DNA of 64,000 bases from contig OX638318.1 in the NCBI GenBank assembly GCA_951812585.1, positions 2,354,380 to 2,418,379 of the forward strand. The letters run 5' to 3'. Positions 45,869-54,804 of this stretch are shown here, in pieces. A program made the translations under genes and the position numbers. The first letter of the stretch is position 1; every line of letters begins with the position of its first letter. The stretch is from Rhodothermales bacterium. GTDB taxonomy: Bacteria; Bacteroidota; Rhodothermia; Rhodothermales; Bin80. Below the pieces are notes generated by a model. The model saw nothing but the letters and a program-made list of their open reading frames with translations, searched no databases and was not told the DNA's origin.

Positions 45869-47041
45869 CTAGGTGCCACGGAGCTTGCGGGCGATGGCCG
45901 CATAACTGCTGCGCCACCATGTCATGAGGAGCACGAAGAGGACGCTCAAGATGAATCCGCTGGCTGTGGAAGCCACGCAGATGACAGCGCGGACCGGGCG
46001 CGCCTTCTCTACGGGCGGCACGGCGGGGTCGATGATCTCTACCGCTTCAATCTGGCGCTGCTCTTCGAGCCGCGCTTCCTCCAGGACGGGTCGCGTGTAG
46101 GCCAGAAGCTCGCCAAGGATCAGGCGCTCGGTCTCGAACTCCAGGAACTGCAGAGCAAGCTCTGGCAGGCTGTCCTGCGCTACGGGGAGCAGCGCCTCTT
46201 GCCCGGTCAGAGCGGCATCGTATTCCGCCCGTATGGCTCCCAAGGCGCGCTTGGCGCTTCGCACCGCTGAATGCTCTTCGCCATACAGGAAGTGCAGGCG
46301 ATCGTATTCAATCGAGGTGATGAGCATGCTCATCCGCACCTCGGACATGCCCGTCATGAACGCTTCCGCCTGGGCTGCCATATCCATAATGCCGGAATGC
46401 GCTTGCAGATCACGTATGGAGGCGTTGACCTCGGCCAGGTCGGACTCGAAAGAGATGTATCGCTGTTCCACCTTTTCGCGGAACGCACGCGCGTTTTGTG
46501 ATGCCAGCGTGGCATTGACCCGATTGAGCTCGTCCACAAAGAAGTTTGCCATGTCGGCTGCACGCTGTGGATCCTTGTCCATAACGCGCACCGACAGGTG
46601 ATTGTATTCCTGGTCTACGACAAAAGTCACATTGTCGGAGAGCGTCAGCAGGGCCAGGTGCATGGGCGTCTGCGTGTCCGCAAGATCATAGACGTTCGCC
46701 AGATCAAAAGTGTGCACCACGCTCTCCTTCACAGTTCGGCTGTCCAGTATCGAGAGGTGGCGCTGGTAGTCGCCGGTGATGCCGCCCAGGAGCGAGGTGG
46801 CGGTGACCGGTGCGCTGCCGGCGGCAAGCGTTTGAAGCAAACCCGACGCGGCCCTGCCTGGCAAGAGCAGCCGCGTCTCCGCCCTGTACCAGTTGGGCAG
46901 CAGAAGGCTGATGACAACCGATCCAATGGCCGCAATGCCGGTGATCGTGATGACGATCCAACGATTGGCCCAAAGCGTGCGTAGGGCGGGCCAGATAATG
47001 TGCTCGCCTTGCGAAGAGGTTGGCTCGCTGATAAGTCCCAC
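45869..47041 (-). CDS. Chain-length determinant protein (Wzz/GNVR type, no kinase domain)
   Basis: A 390-residue inner-membrane protein with two transmembrane segments (about 27-50 and 360-380) around a long periplasmic coiled-coil region. NRWIVITITGIAAIGSVVIS and VRVMDKDPQRAADMANFFVDEL are Wzz features; the second helix ends in a basic tail. It sets modal polymer length and contacts the Wza exporter. It lacks the cytoplasmic tyrosine-kinase domain of Wzc. The start is GTG at 47041, 4 bp after the exporter stop. Confidence 0.9.
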   Translation of the reverse strand: MGLISEPTSSQGEHIIWPALRTLWANRWIVITITGIAAIGSVVISLLLPNWYRAETRLLLPGRAASGLLQTLAAGSAPVTATSLLGGITGDYQRHLSILDSRTVKESVVHTFDLANVYDLADTQTPMHLALLTLSDNVTFVVDQEYNHLSVRVMDKDPQRAADMANFFVDELNRVNATLASQNARAFREKVEQRYISFESDLAEVNASIRDLQAHSGIMDMAAQAEAFMTGMSEVRMSMLITSIEYDRLHFLYGEEHSAVRSAKRALGAIRAEYDAALTGQEALLPVAQDSLPELALQFLEFETERLILGELLAYTRPVLEEARLEEQRQIEAVEIIDPAVPPVEKARPVRAVICVASTASGFILSVLFVLLMTWWRSSYAAIARKLRGT

Positions 47042-47045
47042 TTAG

Positions 47046-48746
47046 TTATTTTCGTCCGAAGACTGCCACGTAGGTCGTCACGATGCCGGTAATAGCCGTA
47101 AGCCCTGCCAGGAGCACCTGCGTTCTCTGAAGGCGATTGCGCTGTTCCGTGAGGAGCAGCTGCTGCATTTCCGGCGTGTCGGCTATGGGGATGCGGTCAA
47201 CGAAAATAGTGTCGCCGCTCTCGACGATGTGGTGCGCACCGATAAGTACCTCGCCCGACGATCCCTTCAGGACATAGACTTTGGTGCTGCCTGGAGCGAG
47301 TCCACCAACCAGGTTGATGTAATGGCGGGCGGGCTGGCCTTCTTCAACAGTCACATAGGCAGGCGTGTGCACCTGGCCGGTCACCTGCACAACCTGCTCA
47401 TCCCGCGGAAAGACCACGCGATCGCCGTCGTATAGCACCATCGACTCATTTCCCGATGCGACGACCGCTCTCAGGTCTACCTGCACCCGGTATTCGGGCT
47501 TCACCGCATACGATTCCGCAAAATGGCGGCTGAAAAAGCCGAGGCTGCTCTGTGTTGGCTTTTCACGGAAATCCATCGAATTCGTGCGATGTACAAAGGC
47601 AGCATCGATGTGCGCATCTGGCTCCAGCCCGCCTGCCATCAGGATGAGCTCGCGGAGAGTCGTCCGGCCGTCTTCGATGGCGTACGACCCCGGAAATTTC
47701 ACGCGGCCCTGTATGCGCGCAATGGCCACTGGCACGGTCCGCGCTACGATGTGATCGCCCGGCATCAGCACCGGATTCTCGTCCTCCCCGCGCAGAATGC
47801 GCTGGGCGCTCAGCCACAGGGATTTTTTGGTTTCCGCCCGCGCCACGATCACTGAATCCAGGTGCGCCGTGCCGTCCGGGCCTGCGGCAAGCCACAAAAG
47901 GTCTTTCACGGTATCGCCAAGGCGCAGGTCGTACGTGCCGGCATAGGCTATGTCGCCGGAGACCCGGACGCCGTCGCGACCCTCGTGAAAGGTCGGCACG
48001 ACCACGCGATCCCCGTCACGCAAATAGGGGTTATGTTCGATCTCCCCATGAATGTAGTACCGCACCAGATCGATCAGCGTCCGGGAGCCATCCCGGTGGT
48101 CGATGGAGACATTTCGAAAGGACGGCTGGTAATCCCTGCTTACGTCCGGGCGGCGGGCGGGAAGGTAGATGTAGTTGCCTGTGTCTATATCAAAGTACCT
48201 GGGCGTAAAGGCTTCCGAAAGAAGCTCGTCCACCCGCGAGATCGGAAGCATCAGGTAGCGCCCCGGCTGCGGCACCGCCCCCGAGACGTGGACATAAAAG
48301 GAGCGCGCCTGCACCAGGGACACGCTTACCGGCACGTTGGCATGTTTATCCTGCAGAGCAGCCAAGGCTTCCTGTTGAACCTCGGCGAGTTGTCGACCGG
48401 CTGCGTGGATCTGCCCGGCCTCTGGCAGGTCCAGGAAACCGCCGGCAGAGACAATAAGGCTGTATGTGTTGGAGAGCAGACCCCCAATGCCCACATTGAA
48501 CCGGTCGCCCGGGCCTACGGTATACTCATTGGGGTCCAGTGCACCTTCAAGCGCAAGGGAACTCCCCTGCATGGTGGCTTCCTGGATGCGCGCCTGCAGC
48601 TCGGTCAACGCATTGGTACCGCCGAAGCCGATCAGCGCGGCTGCCGAATTTTGCTCCTGTGCCTGTGCCGGCAGCACATAGACGCATAACAGCGCGCATG
48701 CAGCGCATACTGCCAGCCGACGCCTCGCCCGAATGATCATGGTCAT
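47046..48746 (-). CDS. Polysaccharide export outer-membrane protein (Wza-like, SLBB domains)
   Basis: A 566-residue exported protein with signal peptide (LAVCAACALLCVYVLPAQAQ). The poly_export domain begins EYTVGPGDRFNVGIGGL (near residue 73). Multiple SLBB domains follow, each starting like VHVSGAVPQPGRY, VRVSGDIAYAGTY, ARIQGRVKFPGSY and VQVTGQVHTPAYV. A C-terminal hydrophobic helix is present (TQVLLAGLTAITGIVTTYVAV). It likely forms the periplasm-spanning export channel. It is the first gene of the operon, divergent from ispE across about 110 bp. Confidence 0.93.
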   Translation of the reverse strand: MTMIIRARRRLAVCAACALLCVYVLPAQAQEQNSAAALIGFGGTNALTELQARIQEATMQGSSLALEGALDPNEYTVGPGDRFNVGIGGLLSNTYSLIVSAGGFLDLPEAGQIHAAGRQLAEVQQEALAALQDKHANVPVSVSLVQARSFYVHVSGAVPQPGRYLMLPISRVDELLSEAFTPRYFDIDTGNYIYLPARRPDVSRDYQPSFRNVSIDHRDGSRTLIDLVRYYIHGEIEHNPYLRDGDRVVVPTFHEGRDGVRVSGDIAYAGTYDLRLGDTVKDLLWLAAGPDGTAHLDSVIVARAETKKSLWLSAQRILRGEDENPVLMPGDHIVARTVPVAIARIQGRVKFPGSYAIEDGRTTLRELILMAGGLEPDAHIDAAFVHRTNSMDFREKPTQSSLGFFSRHFAESYAVKPEYRVQVDLRAVVASGNESMVLYDGDRVVFPRDEQVVQVTGQVHTPAYVTVEEGQPARHYINLVGGLAPGSTKVYVLKGSSGEVLIGAHHIVESGDTIFVDRIPIADTPEMQQLLLTEQRNRLQRTQVLLAGLTAITGIVTTYVAVFGRK

Positions 48747-48855
48747 CAATGGATAAAATGGTGGCGAGGTAGCGAGTTATCGCATGCGCATAGAGAATAG
48801 TGATGCCAATACAGCCCAATGGAACGCAATATGCAAGGCAAGGTTTCTGCAGCAC

Positions 48856-49710
48856 ATGGGGCTGCCACGCCATACGACACTTGTTCGAGCGGCGCCGGGC
48901 AAGATCAACCTGGGTCTCCAGCTGCTGCGCCGCCGCTCGGACGGGTACCATGATCTTGCAACCGTATTCTATCCGCTTCGGTGGGCCGACACCCTGAGTG
49001 TGCGGGCGTCGTCGACCTTCGCGCTCACGAGCACCGAGCCGGCGCTGGACTGCGGCGCGTCCAATCTGGTGCTGCGCGCGGCCCGTGCGCTGGCGGCCGA
49101 GACGGGCACGCCGCGTGCGGCCCGCATGGCGCTCACCAAGCGGCTGCCCATGGGCGCGGGCCTAGGCGGAGGCTCCAGTGATGCCGCGGTCGCGCTGCAA
49201 CTGCTCTCGAGACTTTGGAATCAGCCCACATCGGACGCGGTGCTGCGCCGCCTGGCGCTGCGTTTGGGTTCCGATGTGCCGTTCTTTCTTGATCCACGAC
49301 CGGCCTATGCCACGGGGCGGGGCGAGGTGCTTGCGCCGATGATGAATTACGCGTTGCCATTTGATCTGGTGGTGGCCGTGCCGCCGCTGCATGTATCCAC
49401 CGCGTGGGCGTTTCGCCAAGCGGCACCGCACGCGCAGGGTCGCCCAGATCTCCGCGCGGTCGTGGCATCCAATGATCTGGACCGTTGGCGTAAGGCGCTC
49501 GTCAACGACTTTGAACGGATCGTATTTGCCTGTCATCCGAGGCTTAAAGCTCTCAAGGCCATGCTATTGGACCTAGGCGCGGGCTATGCCTCGCTAACCG
49601 GCACGGGGGCGGCTGTTTTCGCCGCATTTGAACAGCGGCGCTCGGCCAGGGAGGCTGCCCGCGCCGCGCGCGCCGCGGGGTGTACGGTGCACCTCGAGCG
49701 CGCCGCCTGA
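48856..49710 (+). CDS. ispE: 4-diphosphocytidyl-2-C-methyl-D-erythritol kinase
   Basis: IspE phosphorylates CDP-methylerythritol in the MEP isoprenoid pathway. RAAPGKINLGLQLLRRRSDGYH is the substrate-binding start, and LPMGAGLGGGSSDAAVALQL is the GHMP-kinase ATP-binding loop; SLTGTGAAVFAAF is the C-terminal GHMP motif. ATG at 48856 gives 284 residues and an N terminus of normal length; ATG at 48784 would add 24 unrelated residues. The gene is divergent from the Wza gene. Confidence 0.93.
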   Translation: MGLPRHTTLVRAAPGKINLGLQLLRRRSDGYHDLATVFYPLRWADTLSVRASSTFALTSTEPALDCGASNLVLRAARALAAETGTPRAARMALTKRLPMGAGLGGGSSDAAVALQLLSRLWNQPTSDAVLRRLALRLGSDVPFFLDPRPAYATGRGEVLAPMMNYALPFDLVVAVPPLHVSTAWAFRQAAPHAQGRPDLRAVVASNDLDRWRKALVNDFERIVFACHPRLKALKAMLLDLGAGYASLTGTGAAVFAAFEQRRSAREAARAARAAGCTVHLERAA

Positions 49711-49722
49711 CCATCATGATCA

Positions 49723-51513
49723 ATGCGCAGCAATCCGCTTATGCATACAACGCTTCTTGTAGCCGCCCTGCTGCTTGCCGTTTCATCGGGCTGTGCTCCC
49801 AGCACGGAGGTTCTGCCGCCGAACATTATCATCATTCTTACGGATGACCAGGGTTGGGGCGATGTCAGTTACAACGGCAACAGCAATCTTGCGACGCCCC
49901 ACATCGACCGGATCGCGGCGCGTGGTGCAACGCTGAACCGTTTCTATGTCAGCCCCGTGTGTTCTCCTACACGGGCCGAGCTCCTGACCGGACGGTATCA
50001 TCCGCGTGCCGGCGTCACCGGCACCAGCGCCGGTGCCGAGCGCATGGACCTGGACGAAGTCACGCTGGCGGAGATGTTCAAGGCTGCGGGCTATGCCACG
50101 GGAGCCTTCGGCAAGTGGCATAGCGGTTCGCAGGCGCCCTACCATCCCAATGCGCGCGGTTTTGGCGAATTCTACGGGTTTACTTCGGGCCACTGGGGCA
50201 ATTATTTCAGTCCGCCGCTGGAGCACAACGGCACGATAGTGAGAGGCCGGGGGTACCTGCCCGACGACATCACCGACAAGGCGCTGGCCTTCATGGAATC
50301 GCACCCGGACCAGCCTTTCTTGGTGTATCTGCCCTACAACACGCCGCACAGCCCGATGCAGGTTCCGGACGCGTACTGGAATGCGTTTGCGTCGCATCCG
50401 CTCGCACAGCGTCACCGGGAGCCTGATCTGGAGGTCCTCGATCACACCAGGGCAGCGCTGGCGATGGTGGCGAACATCGACTGGAACGTGGGACGCATCG
50501 CAAGTCATCTCGATTCGCTGGGCCTTACGGAGCGCACCATAGTGCTGTACTTCTCCGACAACGGCCCCAACGGGGCCCGGTGGAACGGGGGCATGAAAGG
50601 TCGCAAGGGTTCCACCGATGAGGGCGGTGTGCGCTCACCCTTTGTGATACAATGGCCCGGCGTCATTGAGGCCAGTCTCGAGATTGACCACATTGCGGCG
50701 GCGATCGATCTTTTTCCAACGCTTTTGGAGCTTGCGGGTGTGGCCACGGACCCAGGTCTGCGCCTGGATGGCGTCAGCCTGGCCCCGCTGCTCCGCGGGG
50801 AGCCGTATGCACACCAGGATCGCTTCGTTTTTAGCCACTGGCGAGGGCGGACCAGTGTGCGAAGCCAGCGATTTAGGCTGGACCATGCCGGTCAGCTGTT
50901 CGACATGCAGGCAGATCCCGGCCAGCACGAAGATGTTGCTATGCGCTTTGGCACGGACCATGCCGCGCTGTTGGCTGCCAGGGCAGACTTTGAAGCCACA
51001 GTGCTCGCGGAACTGCCCGCCTCGGAGCAACGCCCGTTCACCGTAGGCCACCCGGACTTTGAACGGACCATCCTGCCGGTGCGGGATGCTAAAGCGACGG
51101 GCGCGATCCGTCGCTCCAACCGTTATCCTAATGACAGCTTCTTCACTGAGTGGACCAGCGTGGAGGATTCCATCCTGTGGCACGTCGAGATCTTGGCGCC
51201 TGGTACCTTTGAAGCCACTGTGTACTACAGCGTGCCGGAGGGCAGTCAGGGGTCTGCGGTTGCGCTCAGCTTCGGCGATCATCGGGTCGCCGGCCAGGTC
51301 GCCACACCGTATGATCCGCCGCTCCGGGGCATGGAGCACGACCGAACGCCCCGGATAGAGTCGTACGTGAAGAATTTCAGGCCGCTGGTGCTTGGCAACT
51401 TGTCACTGCCCACTGGCGTCGGCACGATGGCGCTCACTGCGCAGGACATGCCGGGTGCGTCCGTGATGGACGTCAAGATGGTGGCGCTGCGCCGCATAGA
51501 AGCCGATGAATGA
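49723..51513 (+). CDS. Secreted arylsulfatase-family sulfatase, lipoprotein
   Basis: A 596-residue protein with signal and lipobox VSSGC. The sulfatase domain starts NIIIILTDDQGWGDVSYNG (metal-binding DD), and the formylglycine motif is CSPTRAELLTGRYHPR (CxPxR, the cysteine to be oxidised to formylglycine). GKWHSG, YNTPHSPMQVPD and FSDNGPNG are further active-site blocks. The C-terminal part (about 400-596) is beta-rich and extra. It would remove sulfate from extracellular polysaccharides or small esters. It starts 12 bp after the ispE stop. No formylglycine-generating enzyme is in the window. Confidence 0.92.
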   Translation: MRSNPLMHTTLLVAALLLAVSSGCAPSTEVLPPNIIIILTDDQGWGDVSYNGNSNLATPHIDRIAARGATLNRFYVSPVCSPTRAELLTGRYHPRAGVTGTSAGAERMDLDEVTLAEMFKAAGYATGAFGKWHSGSQAPYHPNARGFGEFYGFTSGHWGNYFSPPLEHNGTIVRGRGYLPDDITDKALAFMESHPDQPFLVYLPYNTPHSPMQVPDAYWNAFASHPLAQRHREPDLEVLDHTRAALAMVANIDWNVGRIASHLDSLGLTERTIVLYFSDNGPNGARWNGGMKGRKGSTDEGGVRSPFVIQWPGVIEASLEIDHIAAAIDLFPTLLELAGVATDPGLRLDGVSLAPLLRGEPYAHQDRFVFSHWRGRTSVRSQRFRLDHAGQLFDMQADPGQHEDVAMRFGTDHAALLAARADFEATVLAELPASEQRPFTVGHPDFERTILPVRDAKATGAIRRSNRYPNDSFFTEWTSVEDSILWHVEILAPGTFEATVYYSVPEGSQGSAVALSFGDHRVAGQVATPYDPPLRGMEHDRTPRIESYVKNFRPLVLGNLSLPTGVGTMALTAQDMPGASVMDVKMVALRRIEADE

Positions 51514-52247
51514 GGCCCACGGCCGTCCGCACGGGCGTGGCTCTCAGCGCATTTCGTGGTCGCACATCGCTCCATACCCAGTGCAATCACCCATGCTGCA
51601 CGCATCACCTGCGCCGCGCTCCCTGACACAGTCCCGAGAGGCGTGCTCGCTGCTGGGCGCCGCTACGGATATGCCAGGCCAGGCTTCGAAACGACGGTTG
51701 AATAAGCAAGGGATCCCCTTCGGGTGCACTGATACCTGTCTTATGATGCGGCGGGAGAATCGCTATCTCCGACTTCAAGCTGCGGAAGATTTAGGCCGCG
51801 CACTGATGGGCAGATCTTTGATTACGGCGCCGCGTCACCATGCATTGGGTCCGCATGGTACGACGGTCCGGCTTTGATGGCGGAGCCTCTTGCAAAATTA
51901 CGCATAAGCAATGGGTGGCAGCAGTGATCCGAGCGGTAATGTGAGCCTTTGAATCATGAATTGCATCCTTGGCGGAACACGCGCGTGCGTTCGCCGAGCG
52001 TCTATACACTGCGACAAAAGGTCCGGCTGAGCCTGGCCAGAAGAGCTCCAAGAGGTCCCGCGCCGATGGGCGCAAGATCGCGGGCGGCGGGTTCGCCGCG
52101 CTGGCCAATCGCCGCTTCGCCGACTGTGGCCGAGCAGCCATGGGCGCGAACGGGTACAAGCGTTTGGGGCTTCATGGGTCGGCACATTTCCAGGTTCGGG
52201 CGAGCGGCCCTATCTTGAAGAATGGTCATCCACGAATTCGATCCGTA
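51514..52247. other. 730-bp region without a clear gene
   Basis: Between the sulfatase and the restriction-gene remnants no intact gene is visible. A CCACG/CGTGG inverted repeat at about 51518-51541 could be a weak terminator for the sulfatase. In one plus frame, around 52040-52190, residues such as GGGFAALANRRFADCGRAAMGANG resemble a degenerate KGG stress-protein repeat, but support is poor. Confidence 0.35.
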
Positions 52248-52849
52248 ATGAAGCTTCAAGACGCCGTTGACTCCCTGTACCAGATCGCGGTGGTCCAGGG
52301 GAGGGCGACTTCTAACAAAAGGTTGGACAGCTTGGCTCAGTTCTGCATCGCGGAGTTAGCCAATCGGAGACTCGATGGCGCTGTCACGGAGGCGAAGCTA
52401 CCGGGAGGTGGCGGGAGAAATCCTGGGATGTCGCTTGGAGCATGGACGACAAGCCGCGTCTGGCGATTTCCCTCAAGTCCCTCTTGAAGAATCTCGGCGG
52501 GACTGTCCCGAATCGCGTTGACGACCTAATGGGCGAGGTCACCAACGTCCAGATGTACTCGCCGGAGATTGTGACCGGCTACATCATGCTCTTCAATGTC
52601 GCGGAGGACTCCTTCAGCCCCCTCCACCAAAGCACTTGGTTGGAACTCCTGAAGAGCCGGATTACTCGTTTGTCGAACCGATGTCCGCCTTCGTGGAGCA
52701 TCGGGATGATCGAGGCGTCCCTGTTTCTGGAGGTCGATTTCTCCGATGGTCCGCGTCTCGTGTCCGGCGAGGCAGCCATTACACCATTCTTCGACCGCCT
52801 CGTGGCCGATGTGCGGTATCGGAATCCTGTTCTGGAGCGCGCACGATGA
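52248..52849 (+). pseudogene. Frameshifted restriction-endonuclease-like gene
   Basis: From ATG at 52248 one frame reads MKLQDAVDSLYQIAVVQG... up to AKLPGGG near 52410; then the frame two positions on continues EKSWDVAW, KPRLAISLKSLLKNLGGTVPN and VTNVQMYSPEIVTGYIMLFNV to TGA at 52849. A single-base deletion in the G-rich stretch 52404-52417 would explain it. The AKLPGGGREKSWDVAW...KPRLAISLKS block looks like a PD-(D/E)xK-type nuclease core (inference). The last 4 bases overlap the next start (ATGA), and that neighbour is a methyltransferase fragment, which supports a restriction role. Confidence 0.6.
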
Positions 52850-53220
52850 CAACGCCGAAGGTAGTGGCCCGTAGCCCCAGACTGGAGACCCTCGTCGAAC
52901 GGTACCTCCCGGAACTGGTACTGTCCGACGAGTCGCTGAAGACGGCGCTTCCGAGTATGGCAAGGGACTCCGCCGAGTCGGCGAGAGTGGCAGCAGCGGT
53001 TCAGGAAGTGGCTTCGGATCATCTGATTCTCAGAGGCAACGCCCGCGACCTATCCAGTCTCGGCGACCGGTCCATCCACCTGGTCGTCCCGGCACAGCAT
53101 TTGGCAGTTTTCCTGGATCGTCTTTCCGCCATCGGCCCATGGTGTGATATGGTCCGCCTCCATCTGCGCCAACGCAAAGTCATCGCCGCAGATGGGCAGC
53201 ATCCTTCCTGTCGCTCGTAG
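52846..53220 (+). pseudogene. N-terminal fragment of a DNA methyltransferase (N6/N4 type)
   Basis: The frame starts MTTPKVVARSPRLETLVE and runs to [23 protein letters not shown]. In the N6_N4-methyltransferase family this lead-in (GDARDLSxLPDxSVHLVV) is followed directly by the catalytic TSPPYW motif. Here the similarity stops at about 53086, and the sequence continues as antisense of an HNH nuclease gene. The gene is therefore truncated just before its active site. It overlaps the upstream nuclease-like gene by ATGA. Confidence 0.6.
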
Positions 53221-54178
53221 GCCCGGCGTTTCATCGCCGGGCTGAACGCTCGAATACCCAGGTGGTGCTCGTCGCGGGTGAAGATATACGCATAGATGCC
53301 GCGATGTCGCTGGACGTCATCATCATCGATCAATCGCTGTATTTCGGCCTCGGTGGCTTCAAAGTCTACCGGTTGGCTGCGGTGCTTATCGTACAGCGCG
53401 CCCCAATCCTGTCCGCGCATCAGATTCGGGCGGGTCTCGAAACATGATTCCATCCATTCGATCACCCGTAGGAAATGCTCCCACAGCGGTTTCGCGCTGG
53501 CGTCGTGCTGGTGACGCGCCATGTGGTCCTCGATGGTCCCGTCGCTGGCCCATTTGATGGCCGTCTCCAGGAGGTCCTGCCGGATCGCGCTGCCCTTCAG
53601 GTGGTCTTTGCCGATTGATACGCCGCTCCCGTCGCCCTGCTGAAGTACCGCTTGGCGTCCGAGACCCACGGGCCGGAATAGACCGCGTTGCACAGTTCCT
53701 GATTCGTCAGCTTCACACCCGCTATGTTGACCGTCCTGAACCAGTCCAGCTTTTCGCTGTCCGTCCCGGTGCAGACGTACACCATCAACTCGTAGTCCCG
53801 TATCAGGTCCGCCGTGTCGGACGGAAGATTGTGGAAGTACCTACCGTCAAGTGAGAAGTCTCCCTCAGCATACTGCGCGATCGAGAGGATACGTTGCTGG
53901 CCGTCGATGATCTCGAACGTGCCATCCTCCCGATCCGCTCAGTACATCACATTGAGCGGGAAGCCTTTCAGGATGGAGTCGATTACAGCTTTCCGCTCCC
54001 TGTCCTTGTAGATAAACTCGCGCTGGTATGGAGGCCTGATGTCCAGCTTCCCCCCGTATCCGAACACTCCGCCCTCGCCATCGTCCCGGTAGTTCCTCAC
54101 AAGATCGCGGACGGTGACCTTCCTGAGTGCGACCTTCCTGTCTGCGATCTCCGATGTCGAATGAGCAGGCGCTTCCAA
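53050..54178 (-). pseudogene. DUF262/HNH nuclease gene (GmrSD-like), inactivated
   Basis: Reading the minus strand from ATG at 54178: TVRDLVRNYRDDGEGGVFGY and DIRPPYQREFIYKDRERK form the DUF262 N terminus. TGA follows at 53941-53939 after NVMY, where Trp (TGG) would be expected, and the same frame resumes FEIIDGQQRILSIAQY. A frameshift near 53630-53600 leads to KDHLKGSAIRQDLLETAIKW, and another near 53190 restores [18 protein letters not shown] and ENCQMLCRD, an HNH zinc nuclease. So there are one nonsense change and two indels. The 3' end is also cut at about 53088. Confidence 0.7.
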
Positions 54179-54474
54179 GTCTCTTTGCCACTCAGTAGCG
54201 ATCCGCGCCCGTACACCCCCTCGGGGTCTTGGCCTACACCACGATTGGATCCGACAATCTCAAACTGCTCTGGATTGCATTTGTCCAAGAAGGTAACAGG
54301 GACTCCCATTACGCCATCCCAGTCTGTCGGAATGTTCTTCACTTGACTAACCTCGATAGCGTCGTAATTATCGTACGTTGGGTACTCCTTCGGCGAATAC
54401 TGCTTATAGAGGATCAGCTCCTCTTGGCGCTTGGCATGATCAAGGTTGGTGAACCATGTGACATTTCGGAACTT
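54097..54474 (-). pseudogene. C-terminal fragment of an EcoRI-family adenine methyltransferase
   Basis: The minus-strand frame contains VKFRNVTWFTNLDHAKRQEE, YDNYDAIEVSQVKNIPTDWD, GVMGVPVTFLDKCNPEQFEIVG and GRGSLLSGKETWKRLLI, the conserved C-terminal part of EcoRI-like adenine-specific methyltransferases. The N-terminal two thirds with the catalytic motif are missing; the homology breaks at about 54475, exactly where the peptide gene begins on the other strand. The DUF262 gene starts within its last codons, so the two were an operon. Confidence 0.75.
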
Positions 54475-54478
54475 CACA

Positions 54479-54799
54479 ATGAACACAGTAATGAACTTCC
54501 TAACGCGCTCACTCGTCATAGTAACACTCATCATGGGTGTGTACGTGATGGGCGCAGTTGTGAGATCCGTGATAAGCCCAAACGATGTACAGGCCACAAC
54601 AACGGACTGCGATGCTAACTGGAAATGCCATGGTGATCAGCAATGCGGCAGTTGGCCCAGCGATCCAACTCTGTGCGGTGTTTGTGCCTCTTTTCCCGGA
54701 CCACTCACCGATCAGGGTTGCATGTATGTACCTCAGTACGGTGGTAGCCACTTGAGATGTCGAGAGTATAATTGCACTGACGACATGCAACCAACATAA
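54479..54799 (+). CDS. Small secreted cysteine-rich peptide precursor
   Basis: A 106-residue precursor from ATG at 54479 (MNTVMNFLTRSLVIVTLIMG). A single hydrophobic leader segment (about 9-28) is followed by SPNDVQATTTDCD, which recalls the NVEA-type leader ends of Bacteroidota secreted peptides (by eye only). The remaining part has eight cysteines (DCDANWKC, QQCGSW, TLCGVC, QGC, LRC, YNC), enough for four disulfides. It is rich in Trp, Tyr, Gly and Pro. It starts the operon and stops 5 bp before the propeller lipoprotein gene. No homologue is recognised. Confidence 0.65.
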   Translation: MNTVMNFLTRSLVIVTLIMGVYVMGAVVRSVISPNDVQATTTDCDANWKCHGDQQCGSWPSDPTLCGVCASFPGPLTDQGCMYVPQYGGSHLRCREYNCTDDMQPT

Positions 54800-54804
54800 C
54801 ATAG

